This document shows, one piece after another, positions 25,599 to 35,580 of a stretch of DNA of 64,000 nucleotides (within the stretch, counting starts at the first letter, position 1; every line of letters begins with the position of its first letter). The position numbers were made by a program, and so were the translations under genes. The DNA comes from Actinocorallia sp. API 0066 (GTDB taxonomy: Bacteria; Actinomycetota; Actinomycetes; Streptosporangiales; Streptosporangiaceae), in contig NZ_JAJLQY010000005.1 in the NCBI RefSeq assembly GCF_020991275.1, forward strand, positions 1 to 64,000. The letters run 5' to 3'. Below the pieces are notes generated by a model, which did not search any database, had not been told where the DNA came from, and saw only the letters and a list, made by a program, of their open reading frames with translations.

Positions 25599-26456
25599 AT
25601 GACGACCCCTCACGCGCGGTCCCACCGCGTCTTCACGATCCTGAGCTTCCTCACCGTCGCCGGGCTCACGGCCGGGGCGTTCGTCCTGTCCTACGACGAT
25701 CTGAGGCTGCTCGCCGAGGCGGGCCTCCCAGGGCCGTACGCCGAGCGCTTCGGCAGGTACTACCCGGCCGTGTACGACGGCCTCATCGTCTCCACGATGC
25801 TCGCCCTGTTCGCCGCCCGCCGCGCCCCGTGGTGGACGCGCTGGCCCCGCTGGATCCTGCTGTACGCCCTGGTGGGGGGCGCGATCGCCGCGTCCGTCCA
25901 GCGGGTGACGAAGGGGTTCGCGGCGATCGACGGCACCGCGCTCGACGCCGGGGTGGCCTCCGCTCCCTGGGTGGCCGCCCTCCTGGCGACGTGGCTGTGG
26001 CTCTCGATGTTCCGTCAGGCGCGGGCCACCCACCGGCTGCGCAGGGCGAGCTGCGGAGCACCGCCCGCGCCCGCCAAGGAGCCGGAGGACTTCAGCCTCG
26101 ACGGGATCACCCCGGCCGAGCCGATGCGGCTCCCCACAGCGGAAGACTTCCCTAACCCCTACCTGGACGCCTATCCCTCCGTTCCGGAGCCTTCGCCCGA
26201 TCCGGAGCCCGTCGAGGAGCCGCGTGAGGACGACGACGTGCGGGACACCAAACCCAGGCCGCTCCCCTTGCCCGTCGAGCCTGAGCCGGTGCGTCCGCCG
26301 GCCAGCCTTCCGACCGACGTCAAGCTCGTCGGACGGCAGCGTGAGGAGGCGCCCGCAAGGGTGGACCTGGAGGAGTGGGCCGCGTACGGCGGGGACGAGT
26401 GGGATCCGCCGTCCGGGACGCTGCGCAGCGGCCCGACTCCACCCGAGCGCGGCTAG
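25599..26456 (+). CDS. DUF2637-type membrane protein with Pro/Glu-rich tail
   Basis: A 285-residue protein with about four membrane helices in its first 150 residues ([69 protein letters not shown]). This arrangement is typical of DUF2637 proteins, which elsewhere accompany plasmid-transfer or spore-related genes. The C-terminal 135 residues are cytosolic, acidic and rich in Pro/Glu ([19 protein letters not shown]), ending with [21 protein letters not shown] 25599 has GAGG five bases upstream. It is inserted between cysS and ispF against the direction of both and overlaps the ispF stop by four bases. The function is unknown. Confidence 0.78.
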   Translation: MTTPHARSHRVFTILSFLTVAGLTAGAFVLSYDDLRLLAEAGLPGPYAERFGRYYPAVYDGLIVSTMLALFAARRAPWWTRWPRWILLYALVGGAIAASVQRVTKGFAAIDGTALDAGVASAPWVAALLATWLWLSMFRQARATHRLRRASCGAPPAPAKEPEDFSLDGITPAEPMRLPTAEDFPNPYLDAYPSVPEPSPDPEPVEEPREDDDVRDTKPRPLPLPVEPEPVRPPASLPTDVKLVGRQREEAPARVDLEEWAAYGGDEWDPPSGTLRSGPTPPERG

Positions 26457-26938
26457 CGCGGGACGATCAGCGCGGTGGCGATCGCGGCGATGCCCTCGCC
26501 GCGGCCGGTGAGGCCGAGCCCGTCGGTGGTGGTGGCCGAGACGCTGACGGGCGCGCCGTCCAGCACGGCGCTGAGCGTCTTCTCGGCCTCCGCCCTGCGC
26601 TTGCCGATCTTGGGCCGGTTGCCGATCACCTGGATCGCGACGTTGCCGATCTCGTATCCGGCCGCGCGGACGAGCCGGTGCACCTCGGTGAGCAGGACGG
26701 CCCCGGACGCCCCGTGCCAGCGCGGGTCGGCGGTGCCGAAGACGGCGCCGAGGTCGCCGAGCCCGGCGGCCCCCAGGAGGGCGTCACAGGCCGCGTGGGA
26801 GGCGACGTCGCCGTCGGAGTGCCCCTCGATGCCGTCGCCCTCTCCGGGCCACTCAAGCCCCGCGACCCACAGCGGGCGGCCGGACGCGAAAGGGTGGACG
26901 TCGGTACCGACGCCCACCCTTGGATATTGCGATGTCAT
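26453..26938 (-). CDS. ispF: 2-C-methyl-D-erythritol 2,4-cyclodiphosphate synthase
   Basis: A 161-residue enzyme of the non-mevalonate isoprenoid pathway that cyclises CDP-methylerythritol 2-phosphate to the cyclodiphosphate and releases CMP. The metal ligands are D13 and H15 (GTDVHPF) and H47 ([10 protein letters not shown]). The C-terminal signature [17 protein letters not shown] is intact. The length is normal. It begins 15 bases after the carD stop, directly where ispD normally lies. ispD is not in this window. Confidence 0.96.
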   Translation of the reverse strand: MTSQYPRVGVGTDVHPFASGRPLWVAGLEWPGEGDGIEGHSDGDVASHAACDALLGAAGLGDLGAVFGTADPRWHGASGAVLLTEVHRLVRAAGYEIGNVAIQVIGNRPKIGKRRAEAEKTLSAVLDGAPVSVSATTTDGLGLTGRGEGIAAIATALIVPR

Positions 26939-26953
26939 ACGAACAAGCGTGCC

Positions 26954-27436
26954 CTACCCGGCGAGGACCTCGTCCAGGAGAGCCTCAGCCTTGTCCTCGT
27001 TCGTCTTCTCGGCCAGAGCCAGCTCGCTGACGAGGATCTGCCGTGCCTTGGCGAGCATCCGCTTCTCGCCCGCCGACAGGCCGCGCTCCTTGTCGCGCCG
27101 CCACAGGTCCCGGACGACCTCGGCCACCTTGTTGACGTCTCCGGACGCCAGCTTCTCCAGGTTCGCCTTGTACCGCCGCGACCAGTTGGTGGGTTCCTCG
27201 GTGTACGGGGCGCGCAGCACCTCGAACACCTTCTCCAGCCCTTCCTGGCCGACCACATCCCGGACCCCGACCAGCTCGGCGTTGTCCGCGGGGACGCGTA
27301 CTGTAAGGTCACCCTTGTCGACCTTCAGCACCAGGTAGGTCTTGTCCTCACCCTTGATGGTGCGAGTCTCGATGGCTTCGATCCGAGCAGCCCCATGGTG
27401 GGGGTAGACGACGGTGTCGCCGACCGTGAAAGTCAT
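26954..27436 (-). CDS. carD: CarD-family transcription regulator
   Basis: This 160-residue RNA polymerase-binding factor stabilises open complexes at rRNA and housekeeping promoters. The N-terminal Tudor-like RID binds the RpoB beta1 lobe ([20 protein letters not shown]). The C-terminal helical part binds DNA upstream of the -10 element and includes a conserved tryptophan ([13 protein letters not shown]). I start at ATG 27436 (MTFTVGD); the upstream GTG/ATG candidates add nine unlike residues. GGAAGGGG lies 10-17 bases upstream. It heads the carD-ispF unit and diverges from the gene at 27710. Confidence 0.95.
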   Translation of the reverse strand: MTFTVGDTVVYPHHGAARIEAIETRTIKGEDKTYLVLKVDKGDLTVRVPADNAELVGVRDVVGQEGLEKVFEVLRAPYTEEPTNWSRRYKANLEKLASGDVNKVAEVVRDLWRRDKERGLSAGEKRMLAKARQILVSELALAEKTNEDKAEALLDEVLAG

Positions 27437-27709
27437 GTGACAAGTACCCCTTCCGCTAGGCACAAGGGTACCACGCGCTTCCCACTGAACGCACGGGCCA
27501 ACCGTACATTTCCGCAGGTCACGCCATTAATTGGGGTCTTGACAAACCTCCGCACCGGTGCAAGCAAGCCCCCCGGACTCATTGTTCTACCCATGGGAAA
27601 CGTCTTCGCAACCTCCGCGCAACACGGCAAAACCGATATTCCGATCTTGGCGGAAAAGGCGATACTGGAAAGAGACCCGTGGGACGGCGCCGCGGAGGCG
27701 AGGTGCGGC

Positions 27710-28417
27710 ATGAGGCATGACGACGACGACTACGGCCTGCCGCACATCGACGTGGTCGTGCCGGACGACGCGCGAGAGCTCGACGAGGACGTCGCGCAGT
27801 GGCGTCGCGAGGAGAAGGTCCGCCTACGCAAGGCCCGTTGGGCGAAGCTCACCAAGCCGTTCAAAGGGTGGGGCCTCGCCCTGCCGATCACCGTGCTTGT
27901 CCTGCTCGTCGCGATACTGAGCGGCACCCTCATGACCCTCTTCGGGCCGCGCGTGCCCCAGCCGACCACCCCGGCCCAGCCCCTCGTGCGGCCTTCCGCG
28001 GGCGTGGGGTCGGTCGACGGCCTCCTGCCGTCCGCTGAGGTGACGGTGAACGGCGCGCCCCTGCACACCACCCGCCTGCGGCCCGCTCTCATCGCGATCA
28101 TTCCGCCTGACTGCGGCTGTGACAGCGCGCTGCGCGCCTTCGACGAGATCACGGAAACGTCGGCCGTCCGCTTCTATTTGCTCGCCGACCGCCGCACCGG
28201 CGGTGAATCGGTCAAGAAGGCGCACGAGGAACTCTGGAAGATCTCCGGCCGGGTCGCCGACTCACAGGCGGCCATTGTGGACGATTCGACCAACCTCCTG
28301 GCGCGCACCTATCAGGCGCGCGGACTCACCGTTCTCGTGGTGAAGGCGAACGGCACCGTCGGGCGGATCATGCTCGACGTGCGCACCCCGCCCGACCCGG
28401 CGCAGATCCGCTTCTGA
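27710..28417 (+). CDS. Single-pass membrane protein with a possible thioredoxin-like domain
   Basis: A 235-residue protein of no recognised family. The N-terminal ~60 residues are acidic then basic (HDDDDYGLPHIDVVVPDD; WRREEKVRLRKARWAK). One helix follows (LALPITVLVLLVAILSGTLM), then an extracytoplasmic part of about 145 residues. That part contains PALIAIIPPDCGCDSALRAF, and later IVDDSTNLLARTYQARGLTV followed by a VLVVKANGTV strand, resembling a TlpA/thioredoxin fold with a CxC pair (DCGCD) where CxxC is usual. Redox or disulfide function is therefore only a suggestion. ATG 27710 has GAGG-like sites upstream. It is divergent from carD. Confidence 0.72.
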   Translation: MRHDDDDYGLPHIDVVVPDDARELDEDVAQWRREEKVRLRKARWAKLTKPFKGWGLALPITVLVLLVAILSGTLMTLFGPRVPQPTTPAQPLVRPSAGVGSVDGLLPSAEVTVNGAPLHTTRLRPALIAIIPPDCGCDSALRAFDEITETSAVRFYLLADRRTGGESVKKAHEELWKISGRVADSQAAIVDDSTNLLARTYQARGLTVLVVKANGTVGRIMLDVRTPPDPAQIRF

Positions 28418-28605
28418 GACGCCCTTCACACCCGCCGCCACCGGCCGCCACCTGCGCGGGGCGCGCGCCGCCCGCTGGAGCACCCCCGGTCCTGACCACC
28501 TGCGGGTGCTCGCTACGATGCGTGCGGTACCACGTGTGCCACCAAGACAAACATGTATCTCGCGCAGCACCCGAGGGTGTGCACCAACCGAGGAGACTCG
28601 TCGCC

Positions 28606-29229
28606 GTGATCCGCAAAGTCGCCCCGCTGGCTCTCGCCGGTTCTCTCGCCTTGGCCGGGTGCGGTGCCGGAACCGAAGCCGAGAGCGTGAGGCCGACCCG
28701 CCTCACCGAAGGCGTCAACTTCTCGCAGGGCGGCCTGGACGTGCGCAACCTGTTCGTGCTCGGCCCGGTGCCCGGCGCGCCCGCCGAGGTCGGCTCCGAC
28801 CTGCCGCTGTACGGCACGCTGATCAACAACACGGCGAAGGACACCGACAAGCTCGTCGCGGTGACAGCGGGCGGCTTCGCCCAGAACGTCGTGATCCAGA
28901 GCGAGGAGATCGTGCTCCCCGCGCACACCGCCGTCGCGCTCGGCGGCCCCCAGACGTCCGTGCTCCTCAAGGGCATCGGCGACAAGCTGCACGGCGGCGA
29001 GAGCGTCAAGCTGACCCTGTCGTTCACCAGCGCCCCGCAGATCTCCGTGACGGTCCCCGTTGTGCCCGCCACGGGCCCCTACGCGACGCTGAGCCCCGCC
29101 CCGGCGGCCACCCCGACCGGCGCCCCGGCGACGGGCGGCGACGTCTCCGTCGAGGCGACGCCCGCGGGCAACGCCAAGCCGACCAGGACCCCCAGGCCGA
29201 CCAAGACCGCCGAGACCTCCGAGCACTGA
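28606..29229 (+). CDS. LpqE-like lipoprotein (PCuAC/DUF461-type fold)
   Basis: A 207-residue lipoprotein starting at GTG 28606 (AGGAG about ten bases upstream). The signal peptide ends in the lipobox LALAGC, with Cys near residue 18. The mature part has the beta-sandwich pattern of the DUF461/PCuAC family: INNTAKDTDKLVAVTA, VLPAHTAVALGGP, LLKGIGDKLHGGESVKLTLSF. The usual His/Met copper ligands are not evident, so copper binding is doubtful. The tail is Thr/Ala/Pro-rich. The position next to carD matches mycobacterial lpqE. A 14-pair palindrome terminator shared with regX3 follows. Confidence 0.82.
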   Translation: MIRKVAPLALAGSLALAGCGAGTEAESVRPTRLTEGVNFSQGGLDVRNLFVLGPVPGAPAEVGSDLPLYGTLINNTAKDTDKLVAVTAGGFAQNVVIQSEEIVLPAHTAVALGGPQTSVLLKGIGDKLHGGESVKLTLSFTSAPQISVTVPVVPATGPYATLSPAPAATPTGAPATGGDVSVEATPAGNAKPTRTPRPTKTAETSEH

Positions 29230-29245
29230 GGTCCGCACGACGTGA

Positions 29246-29275
29246 AGAGGCCCCCCGGACATCCGGGGGGCCTCT
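29246..29275. terminator. Bidirectional terminator
   Basis: A perfect 14-pair inverted repeat (arms AGAGGCCCCCCGGA and its complement, two-base centre) lies between the convergent lipoprotein and regX3 genes. Confidence 0.85.
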
Positions 29276-29291
29276 CGGCTTACCGGGCCGG

Positions 29292-29968
<677 letters not shown>

Positions 29969-29972
<4 letters not shown>

Positions 29973-31147
29973 GGGTTGTCCTCCAGGACTTGCTGATCTG
30001 TGGAACGGGGGTGGTCGCGGAGTGGAAGCCTCAGGGTGAAGGTGGAGCCTGAGCCTTCCTTGCTCCAGACGATCACCTCTCCCCCGTGTTTGGTGGCGAC
30101 GTGCTTGACGATCGCCAGGCCGAGACCGGTGCCTCCGGTCTGGCGGGAGCGCGCGGGGTCGACCCGGTAGAACCGTTCGAAGATCCGCTCGAGCTCCCTC
30201 TCCGGGATGCCTATGCCCTGGTCGGTGACGCTTATCTCCGCGTACCGGGCGTCGTCCTCCTTGGCGACCCGGGTGCTGATCGCCACGCGGGTGCGTTCCG
30301 GACTGTAGGCGACGGCGTTGTCCACGAGGTTCTTGAGTGCCATCACCAGGAGTTCCTCGTCTCCGGTGACGTGCAGGCCGGGCGCTCCGGCGGTGCTCAG
30401 TTGGATCTCGCGTGCCCCGGCGGCGAGGGTGGCCCGGTCGACGGCCTCGGCGACGACGTCGTCCACCGCGACCGGCCCTTCCTGCGCGAGGGGTTCGTCG
30501 CCCTGGACGTGCGAGAGCGTGATGAGGTCCTGCACGAGGCTGGACAGCCGCGCCGCCTCCAGCTGCATCCTTCCGGCGAAGCGGCGGACGGCGTCCTGGT
30601 CCTCGGCGGCGTCCTGGACGGTCTCGGCCAGCAGGAGGAGGGCGCCCACGGGGGTTTTGAGCTCGTGGCTGACGTTCGCGGAGAAATCACGCCGTATCGA
30701 CTCCACGCGGCGCATCTCGGTGAGATCCTCGGCGAGGACGAGCACGAGTCCTCCGGAGCCGAGGGGGGCGACCCGGACGGCGAACCACCGGGAGTCCTTG
30801 CGGGAGAGTCCCACCTGGATCTCGGCCTCGCGGATCTCGCCGTCGCGGCGGACGCGGCGGGCGAGGGCGAGGAGTTCCTCGGCGACGAGCCTGTCGCCGC
30901 TGACCATGCCGAACGCGCGGGCCGCGGACGAGGCGCGCAGCACCCTGTCGTCGGTGTCCAGGACGACGGCGGAGGAGGGCAGGACGTTGAGTACGGACGC
31001 CACCCCGGGCGGCAGCGCCGCCGCGGGCTGTTGGGGCGGCTCGGCGCGCCCCAGCGCGATCTCGCTCCAGCGGATCGCGAGGCCGGTCACCAGTCCGCCG
31101 GTCAGGCCCACCAAACCGGCGAGTCCGACGGCCAGTTCGACATTCAC
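29969..31147 (-). CDS. senX3: Phosphate-sensing histidine kinase SenX3
   Basis: A 392-residue membrane histidine kinase. An N-terminal hydrophobic region (VGLAGLVGLTGGLVTGLAI) is followed by a PAS-like domain (about 48-145). The HisKA box FSANVSHELKTPVGALLLL carries phospho-acceptor H161. The ATPase motifs are LKNLVDNAVAYSPE (N box), VTDQGIGIPERELERIFERF (G1/F) and TGGTGLGLAIVKHVATKHGG (G2). It activates RegX3 when phosphate is scarce, probably restrained by PhoU, whose gene diverges 184 bases away. Start ATG 31147. Confidence 0.93.
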
Positions 31148-31208
31148 ACCTGGATGTTAGGTCCCGCTGGGGATGCCCTTGCACTACCCAAGGTGTCCGG
31201 ACGGTCGC

Positions 31209-31252
31209 GTTCGCCCAATGTTCACCTGTGCCACCGGCTCAGTTCATGACCG
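31209..31252. promoter_or_regulatory. PHO-box-like direct repeats between senX3 and phoU
   Basis: GTTCGCC (31209), GTTCACC (31220) and GTTCATG (31242) lie on one 11-base register; the unit at 31231 is degenerate. Eleven-base direct repeats of GTTCACC are the established PhoP binding units in streptomycetes, and this intergenic position is where they occur there. RegX3/PhoP autoregulation is inferred. Confidence 0.6.
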
Positions 31253-31331
31253 ACATGTTCGATGTGCCGTGGGAAAGACCCTTGATAGGGCATTTCACCC
31301 ACAGCAATCGCACGAACACTGAGGATGAGAC

Positions 31332-31997
31332 TTGCGCGACGCTTACCATGAGGAACTCGACGGCATCTCCCACGAACTGGTGGAGATGACCCGCCTCGTC
31401 CGTTCCGCCATGGCGCGGGCGACGACGGCGCTGCTCGACGCTGACGCCCGGCTCGCCGAGGAGGTCATCAGCGGCGACAAGGCGGTCAACAAGATCGAGG
31501 CCGGAATCGAGCAGACCGTGCTCGACCTGATGGCCCGCCAGCAGCCGGTGGCCGGCGACCTGCGGACCCTCGTCACCTCCCTGCGGATGGCCGCCGACCT
31601 GGAGCGGATGGGCGACCTCGCCTCGCACATCGCCAAGACGGCGCGCCGCCGCCTGCCCGAGTCCTGCATCCCGCCGGAGCTGCACGCCACCGTCCTGGAG
31701 ATGGGGCAGATCGCCGAGCGGATGGTCGCCAAGGCCGGGAGCGTCATCGCGTCGCAGGACGTCGCGATGGGCCTGGAGTTGGAGGCCGACGACGACGCGA
31801 TGGACCGGCTGCACAGCAAGCTGTTCAAGGTCCTGCTCTCCCCACAGTGGAAGCACGGTGTGGAGAAGGCGGTGGACATCACGCTGGCCGGCCGCTACTT
31901 CGAGCGGTTCGCCGACCACGCCGTCCACGTCGGCGGGGACGTGGTCTACCTCGTGACGGGCCAGCGCCCGGAGGAGATCATCGACGAGTTCAGCTGA
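31332..31997 (+). CDS. phoU: Phosphate signalling protein PhoU
   Basis: A 221-residue all-helical protein made of two three-helix PhoU repeats (about 10-100 and 115-210). The metal-binding patterns are LRMAADLERMGDLASHIAKT (first repeat) and AGRYFERFADHAVHVGGDVV (second). It links the Pst phosphate transporter to the SenX3-type kinase and represses the Pho response in high phosphate. The start is TTG 31332, preceded by GAGGATGAGA. It diverges from senX3, with PHO-box-like repeats between. Confidence 0.95.
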   Translation: MRDAYHEELDGISHELVEMTRLVRSAMARATTALLDADARLAEEVISGDKAVNKIEAGIEQTVLDLMARQQPVAGDLRTLVTSLRMAADLERMGDLASHIAKTARRRLPESCIPPELHATVLEMGQIAERMVAKAGSVIASQDVAMGLELEADDDAMDRLHSKLFKVLLSPQWKHGVEKAVDITLAGRYFERFADHAVHVGGDVVYLVTGQRPEEIIDEFS

Positions 31998-32060
31998 TCC
32001 GCGCGCGGCGCTGAGCGGGCCGCTGAGACCCGCCCGGCCCGCCGCCGGTACGCGACACCA

Positions 32061-32092
32061 AGAGGGCCGCACGGACGTCCGTGCGGCCCTCT
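32061..32092. terminator. Bidirectional terminator between phoU and gpmA
   Basis: A perfect 32-base palindrome (arm AGAGGGCCGCACGGAC) between two convergent genes, 64 bases after phoU and 15 bases after gpmA. Confidence 0.85.
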
Positions 32093-32106
32093 GACGTGCG
32101 CGAAAG

Positions 32107-32853
32107 CTATTTCTTGCCCTGGTTCTTGACGGCCTCGATGGCCGCCTTGGCCGCGGTGGGGTCGAGGTACTCGCCGCCGCGCTTGCGCGGGACGAAGTCG
32201 GCGTCGAGCTCGTACTTGAGCGGGATGCCGGTCGGGATGTTCAGCTCGGAGATCTCGTCGTCGGGGATCGCGTCGAGGTGCTTGACCAGCGCGCGCAGCG
32301 AGTTGCCGTGCGCGGTCACCAGGACGGTGCGGCCCGCCGCGAGGTCCGGCACGATCGCGTCGTACCAGTAGGGCAGCAGCCTGTCCACCACGTCGGCGAG
32401 GCACTCGGTGCGCGGGACCAGCTCCGAGGGCAGGCCCGCGTAGCGCAGGTCGCCGACCTGGGAGAGCGGGTCGGCGTCGGCGATCGGCGGCGGCGGCGTG
32501 TCGTAGGAGCGGCGCCAGGTCTTGAACTGCTCGGCGCCGAACTCCTCCAGGGTCTGCGCCTTGTTCTTGCCCTGGAGCGCGCCGTAGTGCCGCTCGTTCA
32601 GCCGCCAGGAGCGCCGGACGGGCAGCCACAGCAGGTCGGCGGCGTCCAGCGCGATGTTCGCGGTCCTGATGGCCCGCTTGAGCAGCGAGGTGTGCAGGAC
32701 GTCGGGGGTCAGGTCGGCGTCCAGCAGCAGCTCACCGGCGGCGGCGGCCTCGCTCTCGCCCTTGGCGGACAGGTCCACGTCCACCCATCCGGTGAACAGG
32801 TTCTCCGCGTTCCACACGCTCTCGCCATGCCGGAGCAAAACCAGGGTAGCCAT
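32107..32853 (-). CDS. gpmA: 2,3-bisphosphoglycerate-dependent phosphoglycerate mutase
   Basis: This 248-residue glycolytic enzyme interconverts 3- and 2-phosphoglycerate through a phospho-histidine. LVLLRHGES carries the nucleophile H9 with R8. [14 protein letters not shown] carries the catalytic Glu and substrate-binding residues. [15 protein letters not shown] carries the second catalytic His. The start is ATG 32853 ([12 protein letters not shown]); the upstream in-frame extension is Pro/Ser/Arg-rich and spurious. Gene order mshA-ybjN-gpmA is conserved with mycobacteria (Rv0486-Rv0489). Confidence 0.96.
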   Translation of the reverse strand: MATLVLLRHGESVWNAENLFTGWVDVDLSAKGESEAAAAGELLLDADLTPDVLHTSLLKRAIRTANIALDAADLLWLPVRRSWRLNERHYGALQGKNKAQTLEEFGAEQFKTWRRSYDTPPPPIADADPLSQVGDLRYAGLPSELVPRTECLADVVDRLLPYWYDAIVPDLAAGRTVLVTAHGNSLRALVKHLDAIPDDEISELNIPTGIPLKYELDADFVPRKRGGEYLDPTAAKAAIEAVKNQGKK

Positions 32854-32881
32854 GCGGGCGATCCTACCGAGCGGCCCCCGG

Positions 32882-33376
32882 TCAGCGGTTCTCGGGAGCC
32901 GCGAAGCGGGCGAAGGCGGCGAGGTTGGCCAGGGACTCGCCACGGGAGACCCGCCAGTCCCATTCCTTCTGGATCGAGGACTTGAAGCCCAGTTCGAGCG
33001 CCCTGTCGAAGTTCTCGTCGCTGTAGGCGAGGGCGCAGCCGAGGACCCGGTCGACCTCCTCCTCGTCGACGGCCTTCAGCGGCAGCTTCCCGACGAGATA
33101 CACGTCACCCGCCTCATCCAGGGTGAAGGACAGGCAGTAGAGCTTGCTGTTCTTCTCCAGGAGCCACCGGTAGAAGACCGCGTGGTTCTCGTCCGGCTGA
33201 CGGCAGAAGAACGCCTCCACGTGGAGGGTGTAGGTGCCGACGATCAGCCACACCATGGTGGCGAGCTTGTGCTCGCCCGGAAGCCGGATGAGGAAGGCGC
33301 CTTCACGGGGCTCCTCGTAGGTCAGCTCGGACTCTTCGAGGAAGGCCCGGATCGTCTCGACGGCGTTCACGCGCAT
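32882..33376 (-). CDS. YbjN-domain protein
   Basis: A 164-residue protein of the YbjN/type III secretion chaperone-like fold, with the family pattern [37 protein letters not shown] and [20 protein letters not shown]. The biochemical role is unknown. In actinobacteria this gene is consistently placed between mshA and gpmA, as here. Its 5' end overlaps mshA by ten bases (or by a GTGA if GTG 33370 is the start), so it is translationally coupled to mycothiol synthesis. There are 28 bases to gpmA. Confidence 0.88.
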   Translation of the reverse strand: MRVNAVETIRAFLEESELTYEEPREGAFLIRLPGEHKLATMVWLIVGTYTLHVEAFFCRQPDENHAVFYRWLLEKNSKLYCLSFTLDEAGDVYLVGKLPLKAVDEEEVDRVLGCALAYSDENFDRALELGFKSSIQKEWDWRVSRGESLANLAAFARFAAPENR

Positions 33377-34614
33377 ACCCGATCGTTCACCACGCTGTTG
33401 TACACCCGCAGGAGGCGGTCCGCGGTGGCGTCCCAGCCGAAGACGCGGGCGTGCCTTACGGCTCCTTGGCCGAGGCGCTCCCTGAAGTAGGGCTCGTCAT
33501 AGAGGGTTTCCAGCACCCTTGCGTAGTCCCGGGGGTCGTGGCCCTCGACGAGGATGCCCGAGACCTTGTCCCCGACGGCCGTGCGCAGTCCGCCTACGGC
33601 CGCCGCCACGACGGGCGTCCCGCACGCCTGCGACTCGACGGCGACCAGCCCGAACGACTCGTTGTGCGACGGCACCACGGTGACGTCGGCGGCCCGGTAC
33701 CAGTCGGCGAGGCCGTCCTGGCGGGTCGGCGGCTCGAACCGGGCGACGTCGCCGAGACCGAGGGACGCGGCGAGCTTCTGCAGGCCCTCGGGCCGCTCCC
33801 GGCCCGTCCCGGACGGTCCGCCCACGACCACGACGACAAGCCGGGAGCGCAGTTCGGGGCGGCGTTCCAGCAGCTCGGCGGCGGCCCGCACCAGGACGTC
33901 GGGTGCCTTGAGCGGTTGGATGCGCCCGACGAACAGCAGCAGGTAGGCGTCCGCAGGCACGCCGAGCCGCTGACGTGCCGCGTGACGCGGTCCCGGTTTG
34001 AACACGTCGAGGTTGACGCCGGGCGCGACGGTCGTGACGCGTCCGGGAGAGGCGCCGTAGAGGTCGATGAGTTCGTCCGCCTCGTCGGCGGTGTTGGCGA
34101 TCAGCTCGCAGGCGTCCGCGACGATCTGTTCCTCGCCGGAGACCCTCAGGCCGGGCTCGGGTGTGTCGCCCTCCGCCAGCCGTAGGTTCTTCACCTTGGC
34201 GAGTGTGTGCATCGAGTGCACCAGCGGCACCCCCCAGCGGTGGGAGGCGACCCATCCAGGCTGCCCGGACAGCCAGTAGTGCGAGTGGACGAGGTCGTAG
34301 TGCCCGGGGTCGTGTGAAGCCTCCACACGCAGGAGTCCCGACGTGAAGGAACACAGCTGCCTGGGCAGCTCTGCCTTGTCGAGTTCCTCGAACGGCCCCG
34401 CCTGGACGTTGCGGACCAGCACACCGGGCGCGAGTTCCACGACCGGGGGCAGCGCCCGGGACGTCGCGCGCGTGAAGATGTCCACCTGCACGCCCCGCTG
34501 GGCCAGCCGTTTCGCGGTCTCCACGATGTAGACGTTCATGCCTCCGGCGTCGCCCGTGCCGGGCTGGTCCAGGGGTGACGTGTGCACGGAGAGCGTCGCG
34601 ACCCGGTTGATCAC
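33367..34614 (-). CDS. mshA: D-inositol-3-phosphate glycosyltransferase MshA (GT4)
   Basis: A 415-residue GT-B enzyme that joins N-acetylglucosamine from UDP-GlcNAc to 1-L-myo-inositol 1-phosphate, the first step of mycothiol synthesis. The N-terminal acceptor loop is [31 protein letters not shown] and HTLAKVKN follow. The donor domain shows [18 protein letters not shown] and [20 protein letters not shown], the E-x7-E motif. GTG 34614 has GCGAGG six bases upstream and yields the standard N-terminus; ATG 34647 is an alternative. Confidence 0.95.
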   Translation of the reverse strand: MINRVATLSVHTSPLDQPGTGDAGGMNVYIVETAKRLAQRGVQVDIFTRATSRALPPVVELAPGVLVRNVQAGPFEELDKAELPRQLCSFTSGLLRVEASHDPGHYDLVHSHYWLSGQPGWVASHRWGVPLVHSMHTLAKVKNLRLAEGDTPEPGLRVSGEEQIVADACELIANTADEADELIDLYGASPGRVTTVAPGVNLDVFKPGPRHAARQRLGVPADAYLLLFVGRIQPLKAPDVLVRAAAELLERRPELRSRLVVVVVGGPSGTGRERPEGLQKLAASLGLGDVARFEPPTRQDGLADWYRAADVTVVPSHNESFGLVAVESQACGTPVVAAAVGGLRTAVGDKVSGILVEGHDPRDYARVLETLYDEPYFRERLGQGAVRHARVFGWDATADRLLRVYNSVVNDRVCA

Positions 34615-34726
34615 GAGACCTCGCTTTTTGTCGGGAAAAGGAACCAAAGGGTGAACCTACCGATCCGCCCGCCTCATTCCCCACCCCGGGCCCGGTGACC
34701 GGCCGTCAGCCGGGACAATGGAGCCC

Positions 34727-35491
34727 ATGCGCAAGACAGCAGTGATCACCGGGGCCAGCAGCGGGATCGGGGCGGCGACCGCCCGCAGGCTCGCCGCCGA
34801 AGGCTTCAACATCGTCGTCGCCGCCCGCAGGCGCGACCGCCTGGACGAGCTGGTCAAGGAGATCGAGGCGGCCGACCCCGCAGGCCGGACGGGCTTCGCC
34901 GAGGCCGTCACGCTCGACGTGACGTCCGAGGAGTCCGTCGCCGAACTCGCCGCAAGGCTCCCCGAGTGCCACGTCCTCATCAACAACGCGGGGGGCGCGC
35001 ACGGCAAGGAGAGCGTCGCGGAGGCGCTCACGGAGGACTGGCAGGTGATGTACGACACCAACGTCCTCGGCCTCATGCGGGTCACGCGGGCGCTGCTGCC
35101 GAAGCTCGTCGCGTCCGGAGCGGGCCATGTGGTGAACGTCACCTCGTTGGCCGCGCACGTGCCTTACGAGGGCGGCGGCGGCTACGTGGCGGCCAAGCAC
35201 GCGGCGGCGGCCGTCAACGACATCCTTCGCCTCGAACTCGTCGCCAAGCCCGTCAGGATCACCGAGGTGGCCCCGGGCATGGTCAAGACCGACGAGTTCT
35301 CCCTCGTCCGCTTCCGGGGCGACGAGGCGGCCGCTGAGGCCGTCTACGCGGGCGTGGCCGAGCCGCTGGTCGCCGACGACATCGCGGACTGCATCGCCTG
35401 GGCCGTCACCAGGCCCGCGCACGTCAACATCGACAGGATCGACGTGCAGCCGCGCGCGCAGGCAGCGCCGTACAAGATCCACCGGGGCTAG
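34727..35491 (+). CDS. Short-chain dehydrogenase/reductase (YdfG-like)
   Basis: A 254-residue classical SDR that probably oxidises 3-hydroxy acids or related alcohols with NADP. The cofactor motif is TGASSGIGAAT (residues 8-18). The arginines of AARRRDRL favour NADP. NNAG is present (INNAGGAHG). The catalytic set is N-S-Y-K: TSLAAHVPY with Ser, then Tyr-Val-Ala-Ala-Lys (YVAAK). PGMVKTDEFSLVRF matches YdfG-type enzymes. ATG 34727 lies seven bases after a GACAAT -10-like box, suggesting a leaderless start; ATG 34718 is nine bases earlier. It is divergent from mshA. Confidence 0.92.
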   Translation: MRKTAVITGASSGIGAATARRLAAEGFNIVVAARRRDRLDELVKEIEAADPAGRTGFAEAVTLDVTSEESVAELAARLPECHVLINNAGGAHGKESVAEALTEDWQVMYDTNVLGLMRVTRALLPKLVASGAGHVVNVTSLAAHVPYEGGGGYVAAKHAAAAVNDILRLELVAKPVRITEVAPGMVKTDEFSLVRFRGDEAAAEAVYAGVAEPLVADDIADCIAWAVTRPAHVNIDRIDVQPRAQAAPYKIHRG

Positions 35492-35580
35492 CCGGATTCG
35501 GGCCCCCGGGGTCTCTTACGCCCCATGGGTCGCTCCCCTAGGGTGAGGCGCACTCCCATCCCCCCTCGAGGAGATCCGGC

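Noticed and set aside
26375-28417. A 680-codon plus-strand frame
   Set aside because: Only its last 236 codons (from 27710) look like a protein; the rest is antisense to ispF and carD.
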